Translations under genes and position numbers: made by a program
DNA from: Ischnura elegans
Lineage: Eukaryota > Arthropoda > Insecta > Odonata > Coenagrionidae
DNA length: 64,000 nt
Reading direction: 5' to 3'
Assembly (NCBI RefSeq): GCF_921293095.1
Contig: NC_060257.1
Location: forward strand, 54,782,968-54,846,967
Part shown: positions 22,775 to 34,455 of the stretch, piece by piece
Numbering within the stretch: the stretch's first letter is position 1
Layout: each line of letters starts with the position of its first letter
The notes under the pieces: generated by a model
What the model was told of the DNA's origin: nothing
The model's input: the letters and a program-made list of their open reading frames with translations, nothing else
Databases searched by the model: none

Positions 22775-23351
22775 CTCTAAAAGATATCTATTCTCAATTT
22801 TTCAAGCAATCTAAGCCTAGCAGGAAGCCTCCAAGTCTCTAGCGGCTCCCAGTTTAAATTGCTTAACATTTGGGTAATGCTATCTGTGCTCCCCTAGCGG
22901 CTTTTGACGAATCGAGCCGCTATCCTTTGAATTTTATTTAGTTCACAGACTAACAATAAGTCTTTCTCCAGCGAGTGCAGATGTATATTGAAAAATGGAG
23001 TGTCAGAGGATAGGTGCATCTGAATAAGAGGTCTCCTCAGTAAATGCACTGCAGGCAGCATACAAGGTGAAAAATTTTGGAGGGGCTGAAAATGCCAAAG
23101 CCTCTACCTACATGCTACATGCCTGATCCCAACCACCTCTCCATGACCTCCAACCAGTATTACAATAGAATATGATCTTATGCTTTCCTGGCTCACTAGA
23201 GTTCATTTCAAATATGTTTGCGACTGAGAGTATTTCGGAGAGGCCCAAGTATTTCGGAGGGTGAGGGCGGAGAGCACATGACTACCTGAAAAATACACAA
23301 GATTTTTAATACAGCCATCATAACATTCATTTTATTTTGTGTACTACGGAG

Positions 23352-23982
23352 CAGTGGCACAGCGAGGGCGGGGTTTTGGGGGACCCCTCTTCTTCCCCAT
23401 GTAGGATTAGGTGAGAATCAGATTGACCCCTTTCCCCTAAACGCCTCATGTAATTAATGGATGCTCCCATAGCACTCTCCTAGTTTCTGGTCTGATCGCA
23501 TGTCGTTGTGTTCTTGGCCTGTGTCCAGCAAGCGAGTGCATTTCTGATTGAGGCTTGGATGAGTGTATGCCTGGCGTGGAATCACCCCATGCTACACACC
23601 CTGGTGGTGGCTTGCACGGTACCTCATACATTTACATCTGCTTTCTACCCCACAAGCCTACTAAAAAGGTATGCGGCAGGGGGTGTTAGGACCAGTGGTG
23701 CACCGAGTGGGGGGTTTTGGGGGATAAACCCCCCCCAGAGCCCAGAGAAATATTTAAGTTGAATCCATTTTACTTAGTTGCATTAATATCACTTATAGAA
23801 TAGTGTAAGGATTTATAAAATATCCCTCAGAAAGCTGTAAAACTCACTATTTATCCTAAAATTTTTCTGGGGAGGGCCCCTGCACCTCCCACTTACCCTA
23901 GCGGGTATGCCATACCCCCACTCACCCCAGTACTAGTTGTACCTAAAACCCCTCCCAGCCTTAATTCCTAGCTGCGCCCCTG
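23352..23982 (-). mobile_element. Composite hAT family 2 unit carrying block D (631 bp)
   Basis: A perfect 8-bp duplication CTACGGAG (23344-23351 and 23983-23990) encloses, in order: a short family 2 left end (CAGTGGCACAGCGAGG), block D, the string GTTAGGAC, a second family 2 left end (CAGTGGTGCACCGAG), and the rest of a full family 2 element to CTGCGCCCCTG. The outer ends, not the inner pair, carry the duplication, so the whole array seems to have moved as one unit. Confidence 0.85.
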
Positions 23983-24631
23983 CTACGGAGCCTCAATCCT
24001 TTAATTTAATATTAATAACTTTCATGTCAAAATAAAGAGAATATTTTCTTAAGTAATTTGTTTTTAATCTCAACTATGAGAAGACCTGTCAGACTCTTGT
24101 GCCTCCCCCCCCAGAAAAAAATCTTGGATTCACCTCTGGGCAAAGCCCAGCCTCCCGGAAATTCAGTAACTTTCAGACCTCCGTGGTGTGCTCTTCGTGA
24201 GTAAGTTAGCTGCTAAGTGTGAAGATGGTTTTTGACATAGTCTTTCTCTTCCATTTAGTGACAAAGTCTTTTGAGAAAACATGGCAATGCCCACGTCTTT
24301 ATCTCCCCATTCCACATCCCTATTGTCGCAGGTTCCACCTCCTGCTGCGATGCCGCTTGAAACATTGAGCTTGCACAACTGGGCCAGTCACAAAGGGATT
24401 TGAAAAGGATCACAGTATTGTGACAATACAAAAATTCTTCTTGGCTCTCTCCAACACGTCAAGTTTTCTATGGCTGTCATTTTAATGCCCTTATTGAGTA
24501 CTGAAACATCAGGCATAGAAGACTTGATCCAATGGACAACCCATGAAGATTGGGCATGCATACATTGTTTTCAATGTCACTCTGGTTCTTGTGAATTGAA
24601 TTTTAAGCATGAATCTTAATTTTTCTTGCAG

Positions 24632-24752
24632 GGAGGTCGCAGGTACTATCTGGATTTTGGTTTATTATCTGGTTTCTCATCAGTGCTCATAGGATCACTT
24701 GGACTAAGAGCGAGGACATGGCATCGTTCTCCAAACAGAAATTATATTACAG
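24632..24752 (+). CDS. Four-TM membrane protein, coding exon 2
   Basis: Encodes residues 144-183 plus one base. The acceptor is TTTTTCTTGCAG and the donor is ATTACAG|GTATGT. The exon holds the second membrane segment (about 150-170, FGLLSGFSSVLIGSLGLRA) and the linker WHRSPNRNYIT. Phase 0 in and phase 1 out fit exon 1 and exon 3 exactly, and they also fit the candidate alternative exon at 28339. Confidence 0.75.
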
Positions 24753-24819
24753 GTATGTTCCAGTAGTATTGAGGGCCTCTTTTAGCGAAGAATGTCAAGA
24801 CTCACAATACCCACACGGA

Positions 24820-26318
24820 AAATAGATATCTATAGATATCTATATTTTGTCTATTTTCATCTACGGATAGATGTATATCTAATAGATGCCTATTAGACAT
24901 CTATTAGATGTGCAGGTGACAATGGCTGGTTTTGGATCCATCTCCGAAAGTGTGTTTTAAAACGCGATTCTTGAGCTATGGAAGCGATTAAACATTTGAT
25001 TAAGGGACATTTTTTTTGGTCCCTTACTCGAGTGATTACGGACTTAAAAAATTTTGCGACGCGTAGAACCATGCCTGGCGACTATGCCAACTGTATCTAT
25101 ATTTTGTCTATTTTTATCTACGGGTAGATGTATATATAATAGTTGCCTATTAGACATCTCCCACACGGAAAATAGATATCTATATATTGTCTATTTTCAT
25201 CTATGAATAGGCGTATATCTAATAGATATCTATTAGACATCTATTAGATGTGCAGGTGACAAGGGGCGATTTTGGATACATCTCCGAAAGTGTGTTTTAA
25301 AACGCGATTCTTGAGCTATGGAAGCGATTTAACATTTCATTAAGGGACATTTTTTTTGGTCCCTTACTCGAGTGATTACGGACTTTAAAAATTTTGCGAC
25401 GCGTAGAACCATGCCTGGCGACTATGCCAACTGTATCTATATTTTGTCTATTTTTATCTACGGGTAGATGTATATATAATAGTTGCCTATTAGACATCTC
25501 CCACACGGAAAATAGATATCTATATATTGTCTATTTTCATCTATGAATAGGCGTATATCTAATAGATATCTATTAGACATCTATTAGATGTGCAGGTGAC
25601 AAGGGGCGATTTTGGATACATCTCCAAAAGTGTGTTTTAAAACGCGATTCATGAGCTATGGAAGCGATATAACATTTGATTTAGGGACAAATTTTTTGGT
25701 CCCTTACTCGAGTGATTACGGACTTAAAACATTTTGCGACGCGTAGAACGATGCGTGGCGACTATGCCAACTGTATCTACCTATATATTGTCTATTTTCA
25801 TCTATGAATAGATGTATGATTCCATTGAATGGGCCTTAGTTTGGCTGTAATTAATTTATTTCCGAGTGTTATTTTAACAATTGTTATATTATTTCAAAAA
25901 AGAACTATTTCCTCAACAAGATCTGCTGATGTAGTGGTGAGCGCGTTTGGCTACGGAATGGGGAACACAAGTTCAATGCCATGTTGCGGTATTTTTTTTG
26001 TAGTTTTCATTTTGATCATACGGCGACAATTTTTTCATTAATGTTAATTGCATCAAGCATAGGCATGAGAAAATTTTTTATAGATATAGATAAGTATAAA
26101 ACAGATAATTAAATATCTAATCGACACCTACAGTAGACATCTAATAGACATCTACAGTAGATGTCTAATAGACATCTACCGTAGATATCTATTAGAACTG
26201 CTGCTATTTTGACAATAATATATCTAATAGATATCTATGATAGATGTCTATTAGATAACTATTTATCTATCTGTAGATATCTATTAGATATCTAATAGAT
26301 GTTTATTTTCTGTGTGGG
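24820..26318. mobile_element. TA-flanked element carrying a 340-bp satellite array (1.5 kb)
   Basis: The ends CCCACACGGAAAATAGATAT and ATTTTCTGTGTGGG are inverted repeats, flanked by TA on both sides (24818-24819 and 26319-26320). The left part is three direct repeats of exactly 340 bp starting at 24821, 25161 and 25501, each opening with the terminal-repeat sequence; the third is cut short near 25800. Next come ~270 bp of different sequence with a degenerate tRNA-like B box (GTTCAATGCC), then short palindromic TAGATGTCTATTAGATATC repeats (26100-26300). It lies in intron 2 of the four-TM gene. Confidence 0.85.
24821..25800 (+). repeat. Tandem array, three ~340-bp units
   Basis: Unit starts at 24821, 25161 and 25501 (CCACACGGAAAATAGATATC). 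The units share a GTGTGTTTTAAAACGCGATTC block and GGTCCCTTACTCGAGTGATT. Units 2 and 1 are nearly identical in their second halves. Confidence 0.92.
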
Positions 26319-27121
26319 TATATACTATTAGCAGTATTAGGGAAGATATATCTGATCCTGCATGTACCATTATTTCAATTACGCTAACTAATTAAACTAA
26401 AATTAATACATACTTCACATCTTTAACATTGCAATAAGACATCAAAAAATTTTCTTTTTCTACCTTTCTGCATTTCAAAAATGTGTTAATTTCTACATCC
26501 GTATGTTTTTTTTTTTTTTTTTTTAATGGGCTACATTTTACTAATTTACTCACGGCATTTCTCACTATTTAGTCCACGGGGAAGAAGGTTAGCCTCAGGA
26601 GGAATAACTAAATATTATTAATTTATTTAAGTGCCAAAAAAAATCATTCTTCACAGTAATAAGTTGAGTTTAGTTCATATAAATATGATCTTTAAATGTT
26701 AATTCCAAAACTCAGAGTAAATATACACAAAGAGAGATTTTCTGCTTCTGCACATGGGACCAGGATTGAATTGGCTAAATCCGAGGTTACATTACGGGTG
26801 TGATTGGCCTATGGTCTTGGTCTACAATGGTAGCTTTCTTTCCATTCAAATTATAGATTTCATTCCCATTTACTTCAAAACTCATGTAAGGGGAAAAGTA
26901 TCAAGATTTCAATAAAATTATACTTACAAGTATTTCATTGGCTATCTTATTGGACTTTTCCATTTTTCAAAGTAATACTGAAGTAGAGGTTTCACTCATG
27001 GCCTTGGCTTTCGGTTAATACATATAGAGTTTACATATCGAGTTAATCTCATTTCCGAGAGCCACCTTCATGCTTCCCTCGAGAAATGAATCTAAGTGAG
27101 TCTCTATTAATCATTCTGCAG

Positions 27122-27420
27122 GTTACATCATCCTAAGCTTCTTCTCAGTGCTTACAACTGCTGGCTTGGTCATACTAAACTTTGGAAGGTTACAGAGCAG
27201 CTCAAGATCTGGCTACGGCTCTTCGAGCAGTGCAAATTCACTCGTTGACCTGATTGGTGGCGCTGAATGTGGGATCGCAGTGATTTCTGTGGTCATCGCT
27301 GCGGCAGGATTCATTTTGGTGTCCACATCAAGAGGCAATTCTGCCTGCTGCCTCAACTGCTGTGGAGATCCACCACCAGATGACAGGGTGGCACATAGGG
27401 CTGAAGGATTCACGCTTTAG
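27122..27420 (+). CDS. Four-TM membrane protein, last coding exon
   Basis: Encodes residues 184-282 and the TAG stop. The acceptor is ATTCTGCAG; the codon split with exon 2 gives Gly184. Membrane segments 3 (about 184-205, YIILSFFSVLTTAGLVILNF) and 4 (about 231-251, AECGIAVISVVIAAAGFILV) flank a Ser/Gly-rich loop. The tail has CCLNCC, a likely palmitoylation cluster, then an acidic/proline stretch. The 3' UTR would run to the AATAAA at 28683-28688, unless the exon at 28339 is used as an alternative. Confidence 0.75.
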
Positions 27421-28338
27421 AATGGAGTCATCAGAAACATTTTGGTAATTATCATCGATCAACAATCCTTTAATGCATGTATTACTATAAGAAAAATTCC
27501 TCTGGACCAGAAATCGAACCACAGATTTTTGGTTTTTCAGGCTGCTGTCCAGGCTATCTTGCCTCCTGATGTGGCCGATGATAATAATAATAATAATTTC
27601 ATTTGTTTGGTTATTTGTTTGTTACAAATATAGGACACCTCAAGGTGGGATTAAGGTACAAAAACAGTACAAATAAACACAAAATAATGTTACATATGAA
27701 GTAATTCATCCACAGAATAAGATCCATTACTTTGCACAATTAAAGTTAATTCCTCTAAAACTTGCGCAACCGCAGAGATTTTCTCAGAAGAAAAAATTAC
27801 TACTTTCTATGAATTGCTAAATTCTCACAATTGGTCCAGAATTTATCACGTCCGCCTTCGATAACATCTTAAATAGTTTTTACTCATCATACGTAAATTA
27901 ATTTGACTACCACTTTCCCATTTTGCCTGTAAAAAGTAGAAACTATTCGAGAATGATGTGGTTATCTCTGTTTTTAGGCTTTCATTAGACTTCTCTTTTC
28001 TTCCACTCTTCTCAGTATTACCTCATACCCCACCCAGTTTATTCAATTGATTCATGATTCTTCTGTTCTCACACATTTCTAATGCTTCCTCCGTCAATTT
28101 TTTTTTCCACTGGGCAGGCCAGCTGGACAAAATAAATGCCGATTCATATATTTACTTGTTCTTCTCTTTAATTTGTTTTCTCATGTTGGAATTGATTGAA
28201 TGTGGTTTGTAATATTGCTCATCCATTTAGCCATTGATATCTTTTTAATCTCCATGTAATCTCACAGAATTTTGTATAAAATTCCATAATTAGCGATACT
28301 CTTTCAATAAAATTGATGAAATATGTTTTGCTTTCCAG
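27421..28338 (+). other. 3' UTR or last intron of the four-TM gene
   Basis: AT-rich, with a GATAATAATAATAATAATT microsatellite near 27580. No recognised repeat ends. If the exon at 28339 is used together with exon 3, this would be intronic or retained UTR. Confidence 0.4.
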
Positions 28339-28484
28339 ATGCAGAGAAAGTAGCAGAGACACTAGAAGTTACTTTGTTATACCAAAAAACTGTAAACAAT
28401 ACAGTCAAAGATAATGATACCAATGGAAAGGAAAAATTAACAAAAAATAAAAATCTGTTGACTAGCAGAGCAACCACGTTGTGA
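28339..28484 (+). CDS. Candidate alternative last exon of the four-TM gene
   Basis: A strong acceptor (TGTTTTGCTTTCCAG) precedes an ORF that, read in phase 1 after exon 2's last G, gives 48 codons beginning DAEKVAETLEVTLLYQKTV and ending TSRATTL, then TGA. Joined to exon 2, it would replace membrane segments 3 and 4 with a hydrophilic Lys/Asn/Thr-rich tail. The phase agreement and closeness to the AATAAA at 28683 favour it. A chance ORF in UTR remains possible. Confidence 0.3.
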
Positions 28485-28682
28485 ATTAATAACTTTTGCT
28501 CAAGTGATATAAGAGTGAGATTGAGCAGAACACAATTGCAGGCTCCTACATCAAGTTTTTTGCACCATCAAGTGCATTAAAACATGTGCTATGCACAGGG
28601 CAACATTTCAAAGTTATCGTATTGTTTTATAGTGATATAAATTTTGTAAATAATGTACAAATATTATTATATACATCTTTGA

Positions 28683-28688
28683 AATAAA
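28683..28688 (+). terminator. Polyadenylation signal AATAAA
   Basis: Canonical hexamer in an AT-rich context about 1.26 kb after the stop codon of the four-TM gene; a good candidate for its 3' end. Confidence 0.5.
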
Positions 28689-28699
28689 TCGAATTTTTA

Positions 28700-29425
28700 A
28701 TTCAATATATTTATGAACAGCCTTGTTATTCTAATTAGCATGGACTTGCACAGCATAAAAGAGTATACAATATTTTTTGATACGCTACTCCATGACCCTT
28801 GCGAGTTCCTTAGTTGCTTGTGACTCCCTAATGACCTGATGGAGAATGCACTTCTATTTATATGCCACCTCCTGCTTACATCTAGAGGTTGGCTAAAACA
28901 ATAACTTTCTGGTATCAATTGCCACTAATACTGGTGCATTTTATAATCAAGCTCAAGAGTAGCAATTCCTTAATACTCAAGATTCCTAGCTGTATCCGAT
29001 GTTGGATTGGATCCTAGTTGGATTAGTAGCGGTGGATAGCTGAGACACAGAAGAATTCCTTCGACAAGATTGCTGGGAGAGCCAAAGAGTTTCTTTTAGG
29101 TTATAATATAAAATGGCATGCCTTTAGGAGTGGAAAGAAGATCCTAATAACGCATTGGTAAATCATACTTGCAGGTTTGTCACTTTTCCCAGCCCTCCGA
29201 AAACTGTGGTCAAGAAGAATAACAAGGTAATTGTGATAAATTGTCAAGGATTGCTGGGAGCCATAAAAATTTGAAATTTACCACCCCATTTGTTAACATG
29301 ACTGGTTTTGATACAGTGCCATAAACACCGGTAATTTCAATGCAGTTTCCTCCAAACTGGTTTAGCAAATCAAATGAGAGTAAAAAAGCACCCTTGTTAA
29401 ATCCTAACTTCACTGCTACTATTTT
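28700..29425. other. Intergenic, nothing recognised
   Basis: No coding region, RNA gene or bounded repeat could be supported. Confidence 0.4.
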
Positions 29426-29429
29426 TTTT

Positions 29430-30045
29430 TAGTTTTCTACCTTTTAACCCTTTTGCTGCTTCAATAGATTTTTCATCGGTTCCATTATTTTGCCTATTAT
29501 CCAGAAAAAAATGAATTGAATCATTCATTTGACGTCGCTGAATGTCGCCGCACGAATGGACGTAGTTCCGCTAGAATTTCGAGCAGATGACAGCACCTAC
29601 GACCGAAGGGAGGGTTTTTCGAAAACGTAGATATTTACCCGCATGTCGTGTTGAAAGGAAAAGTTTTTTGAAAGTCGTGGAATATCCCCGCATGTCGCAG
29701 GCAATAACCATAATGTTTTTTGCGGGTATTCCCACTTGTAGCAGCGAAAGGGTTAAAGTAGATTTCTATGGAGTACTTAAAAAGCATTCCAGCACCTCCC
29801 CTTCCTTCATGTAATTCCCTCTTCAATTCACAATGAGGCCTACTCCCTTTCATTCTGTCTAAAAATCCCATTCTCTTCCTTCCTCTCCCTCGTTTACCGA
29901 ACATTCAGCCCTTTAACACTGTTTTCAGCGTCCCCTTCCTGCTAATTAATCACTCCATCCATACCTTCTGTTTCCTCCGTATCTCATCTAGAAGCTGCCT
30001 CTCCTCACCCACCATGTCCACCACTTCATCGTCCCCACTATTCTT
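29430..30045 (-). repeat. LINE 3'-end fragment, split by a TTAA element
   Basis: Same LINE family as 1778-3350. The minus strand gives GKRGRGRKRMGFLDRMKGS. The copy is interrupted near its 3' tip by the TTAA element 29448-29752. The LINE text resumes as AGTAGATTTCTATGGAGTAC. Confidence 0.7.
29448..29752. mobile_element. TTAA (piggyBac-type) MITE (305 bp)
   Basis: TTAA at 29444-29447 and 29753-29756, with inverted ends CCCTTTTGCTGCT / AGCAGCGAAAGGG closely related to those of the 1865-2617 element. No transposase. The right half repeats CCGCATGTCG twice. Confidence 0.85.
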
Positions 30046-30434
30046 AAAGATAAGATAATGAAAACAGCTCGTAATCACTCACAAGTCATGGTGCTGGTGC
30101 AGTATGCAACTTGGTGATGGTACAGTATGTGCCACTTTCATTTCCATTGGTAAGATTTTGTGCATTATCACCATGTTTTCATTACTCCCATCACAGCTAA
30201 CTTCCATAAAGTGGAGTCAAATACTGTTGAATGATTTTGCAATTATTATTAACTGCTTTCCGTGGAGAATCAGAGAATATAATCTTCCAAAGAATGGAAT
30301 TTGGAAAGTCTACCTGATTTTTAAAATCACTGCACTTAAGAAGATTAACGGCAATTGCAAGCCGATGACCAAAAAGGCTATCCACAATGTTGACATGGTT
30401 ATGAAAGAACTATGACGGTAAAACTTTTCCTCTT

Positions 30435-30741
30435 TGGGGATCGGGTTGGTGTGATGGCTAGAGTGTTGGCTTCCCACTTGGCGGGCCAGGGTTCAAATCC
30501 CGGCAGTGGCAGAGAATTTTCAGAGACCACCCGATCCCTGCTTGAATGTTGTGTGGAGGACATTTCAAGGGCAACACTCCGTCCGTCGGATGGGACGTTA
30601 AGCCGTGGTCCCCTTGGCACCTTTCGTTAAGAGCAGGCTAATGCCGACGCCAGGTTTCTCTCCACCCTTCCTTCCATACCCTTCCCTCATGGCGCAAATG
30701 ACCACAGCTGTCGGTCGCCTCACCAAAATACCATACCATAC
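30435..30741 (+). repeat. tRNA-derived SINE, family S1, copy 1
   Basis: The head has A box (GGTGTGATGGCTAGAGTG) and B box (GGTTCAAATCC), with the body in the order CATTTCAAGGGCAACACTCC, CCGTGGTCCCCTTGGCACC, CCACAGCTGTCGGTCGCCTC. The tail is repeated ACCAT. The flanks AAACTTTTCCTCTT (30421-30434) and AAACTTTTCTCTT (30742-30754) are the target duplication. Other copies are at 43705-44012 and 50212-50496, both inverted. Confidence 0.88.
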
Positions 30742-30759
30742 AAACTTTTCTCTTCAATG

Positions 30760-31415
30760 AGAATGCTGTGTACTGCACTTTTAAATACATAGTTGCATAC
30801 TGTTGGAGTAATGAAACTTGTAATGTTAAGGTCCTAACAGAGAAAAGTTATGCAAGTTAGCAAAATAACCCGGAATATAAAATGCTGGTGATCATGCACG
30901 TAGCCAGAAATTTACTTCAGGGAGAAATTATAAGGTAGGCAGGTCATCTACATGTACTGGCAATTACGTATTTTGTCAATTCTTGAGCATGAGAAAACTA
31001 TAAATACGAGTTATAAATTTTATTTGCATGATGATGAAATATATAGTCACCATGGCTTTTACCAAAACCACCGTAGCTATTGTGGCTTGGCCTCAGAAAG
31101 CGTTACTTTCAAAATCTGCCTGACTTTAGAAATTATTTTTAACAATAACATACTAGTGAAGAAAATCTGGTATGGAGAAAATTTTGTATCATGGGCCCTG
31201 ATCTCTGTCCACAACTTGAAATAGTTGAGAGACACTCAAAGGGTAAATGATCCTGGACTTGTTTCTCCAAAGGGGATATTTGGCCGGCAGTCGCTCGTAG
31301 AGAAAAAATTTGGGAGATCTACAGACCCCAAAGCTACTTATGGCTAACACCCGCAATGGCTACTAGATTGCTGGAGATTATGGCACGTGAAACCTTACGC
31401 TATAAAAACTTGTGA
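30760..31415. other. Intergenic, nothing recognised
   Basis: AT-rich. The 90-codon ORF at 30952-31224 has no recognisable domain. Confidence 0.4.
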
Positions 31416-31419
31416 TTTT

Positions 31420-34400
31420 TATTGGATGTGTTTATTTTCAAAGCATCATTTGACACTGTAAGCAGAACAACGTAATACAATGATTACAATCAAGATACTC
31501 AACAATGGCCTTGAATCATATTATTCATTTGATGAACAAATCACTTCTAGAGAGTATAACACTTGGCTAAAATTTCAGCAATCATAAATATCACATATTA
31601 TGAAGTGCCAAACTTAGAAAGCAATAGGTAAGTATGATTCTGCAATCATATGAATAATACAACTCACAGTAAATCAGATGGGAATAGCAAGGAATTCGGA
31701 AGAACTTCCTTCAAAAATAAAAATAACCAATAAAAAATATTCTTCATACAAATTTTTCAACTGGGTGCTGTTAATTCATCTTGTGCAAGAAAGAGATACT
31801 GTAGTGACTGAATAAAATTTCAAAGTAACAATGAGGTAATTACATTTTATGCATCAGTAATCATAGGATTCTGAGAAAAAATTTTCAACTAAATCTTGGT
31901 GGCTAGCACTAAACCTTAAGGAAGATTTTCAGGTTGCAAAACTCAACCTAGCAGCAGCCAGTTTGCAGAGAAGCAGGGTAAATAGATTCATATTGGATAA
32001 AAAAGTACCTTAGAAACGTGTGTGATATTCTAGAACTACCACAAGGTCCCAAAATTGATGTTTTTGCATTTGTTAATTTTCACTTTTATTAATCCTGCCT
32101 TCATCAAATCAAACTATTCAAGTAAACTGACGTGGAATAGTACCTGAAAACTTTTCAACTAATCCTTCCATGCAAAACTGGTTGAGTTACAAACCAAATT
32201 CCCCCACAAAATAGCACAGAACTAAAAGTATATCACAGATAATGAGCTTTTGAGAGGGCAAGAAAAATTATAGCCATAAACTGGAAAAAAGAGTTCAACA
32301 ACACCTCTCTCAAAAAGCACATGAAATCCATTTCCTCCTAATTAACCAAGGTTCAAACTTATGAATATAATAAATTCAATTACTTTTGATTTTCCAGGGC
32401 TCTGTGAAGTCAATAAAATGCACAGTATAAAAAAATAATCGGAAATGGATTAATTCATCATAATATACAAAAAAAATGCTCACGACAATGACAGAGTCAT
32501 CATTTGATAGTAATAATGCTGTCAAGCCTCCAAATTTCCTTTGAATAGAAGAAATTCTACCTCTATAATTGACCAGTTCTTGAGATATGATCCTTACAAT
32601 TTGCTACTCTCTAAAATGGCAGGCTCCCTCTTCATGAAATGTTTCTACCTCTTGAACTTCACGCCAACAGGTTCAGCAAATCCAATTCGAGAATTGGCCA
32701 AAAACCACCACTGTAAAACCCTACAACACTACTACTATACTTTTGTGTTAGATAATAAAAATTGCCAACAATCACTCTCAGCACGGACCAATGGTTTAAT
32801 ACTCAGTGGCAGCTATACTGTTCATGTCAGGAAATAGATCCATATTACACATCTTATGCACATGATCCCCTGCAGTAAATTTGCTTACACAACTGTACAA
32901 AAATATGCATATTTCTCAGTTTCATGACAGTATGGAATTACAAATTGAAAAACCAATCCAACTGCAATATTCCTTTTTTTGTCAGCACTCATACTGCAAC
33001 AACAGTGTTCAGTAAGTTTTTTAAAAAATTTATCCACCCATTTATTTCAACCACCTCGACGTGAATATTTTTCAATTGAGTATGAGGCACTATTGTCGAA
33101 TGAAACAAAGAAACACAGAAGCCTTCTCCTCTCCTATTTTAGGAACCAATAAAAGGCATTAAGGGGCCATATAAAGTTTCTACAAGTTACCGCCTTTCAA
33201 ATTTATTCGATAAGAAATTTTACTCAGACTAAATTTAGAAGGTGAAAAGACAATGAAATAAATAATTCTCAAAAATATATTTATTGCAACAAATGGCAGC
33301 TAAGTTTCAGAAAATTTCGTTTCTGTGACAAGAAATAATAAAACGAACGAAAGGCTAACAAGAATTAAAAAATAAAATTTCCAAGCACAGCAACTAAGCA
33401 TAAAAAATGTAATTCATCTCTGGTGCATTTCACAAGATGCGTTAAAGCACTAAGTTAATTTTGACTGATTTTGATAATATTTTTTATCAAGTCAGAGTAA
33501 AAATCCTACCAGATTAGAATTTAAAAAAATCCAATAGTTAAAAATAATTCATCAATGAGAATTGCTGATTCAAAAAGATTGAATTCCCTCACAATACTAC
33601 AGGGAAAATCATCTCATTGAGTAATTCACGAGCTTGGTGAATGAATAATCACTTTCTAATAAAAGCTAGTGATTTTCATGACTTATAGTACAATGTATTT
33701 TTTGCATAAATGACTGTTAAATAATGAAAATCATAGAATATGCTAAAATATACAAAAAATAACACTGGCAAATTCAGGGATGGGACACCAGAAAAGTAAC
33801 CCAGGATGGACAGCATAAATTTTTATGAGAGCTATGAATTGATTGTGACAGCCTCTTCAATTAATATGATTTATGCCTGATAATTTGATTGCATCAGAAG
33901 ATATCCCACAAACATTCAAATCACTAGACTACACAATTCCAACGTACTTCATGGGAGGCTACAAAATTGCTTAGTTTTTTTTTCAAAACAAACTTTATAA
34001 AACTTGAAAAAAAAACTTAACTTCGAGATACTATGGGAATTTGCAGATTGACTTGAGGTTTTCTCTAGAGCATACAATTGAGGAAATGTCACTCAAGGAT
34101 ATCAGTCCATTTGTCACAGAGAGACCATGACTCTACAACATTATAACAATCTCTCCATTTTGAAGGAAAATGGTTAGATGAATCTGAGCCACTGCCGTCT
34201 CGGCCCATGGGTAAGAATTGCTTCCTCAGGGAAAATGCATTCACAAATAAAGTTGATAAGTAGCACAAGAAGTGTATAAATAAAAATAATTATAATAATT
34301 AGTACATCATTGTCTTTTGTGGTTAAAAATACGGTTGCTGAAGGATGCAAGGGCTACCCATGGGGGTTTTCAATAACAATAAGGCTGAACATATGCAATT

Positions 34401-34455
34401 ATTTTACACAGTAGTCTTCAAGGGTAATCAGTGCACATATGTTTCAGAATAGCAC
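31420..34455 (-). other. Probable 3' UTR of the CSRNP gene
   Basis: About 3 kb of AT-rich sequence free of recognised transposons, in contrast to its surroundings. It directly follows the CSRNP stop codon. On the minus strand AATAAA hexamers occur near 33290, 32092 and 31418. AU-rich ATTTA-type motifs (for example the minus strand of 34274-34281) would fit a rapidly turned-over, immediate-early-type mRNA. The end point is not fixed. Confidence 0.35.

Larger units (their letters stand above)
18151..24631 (+). other. Intron 1 of the four-TM gene (6.5 kb)
   Basis: Runs from GTAATTGGG to TTTTTCTTGCAG. It is mostly DNA transposons (hAT families 2, 4 and 5, a TA-flanked nested element and a composite unit), listed separately. 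No additional coding exon was recognised. Confidence 0.6.

Noticed and set aside
24821-25800. CRISPR-like array
   Set aside because: The units are adjacent 340-bp direct repeats without spacers, inside a eukaryotic transposon.
27421-28690. Separate gene between exon 3 and the poly(A) site
   Set aside because: Only the 28339-28484 frame is notable, and it is better explained as part of the four-TM gene.
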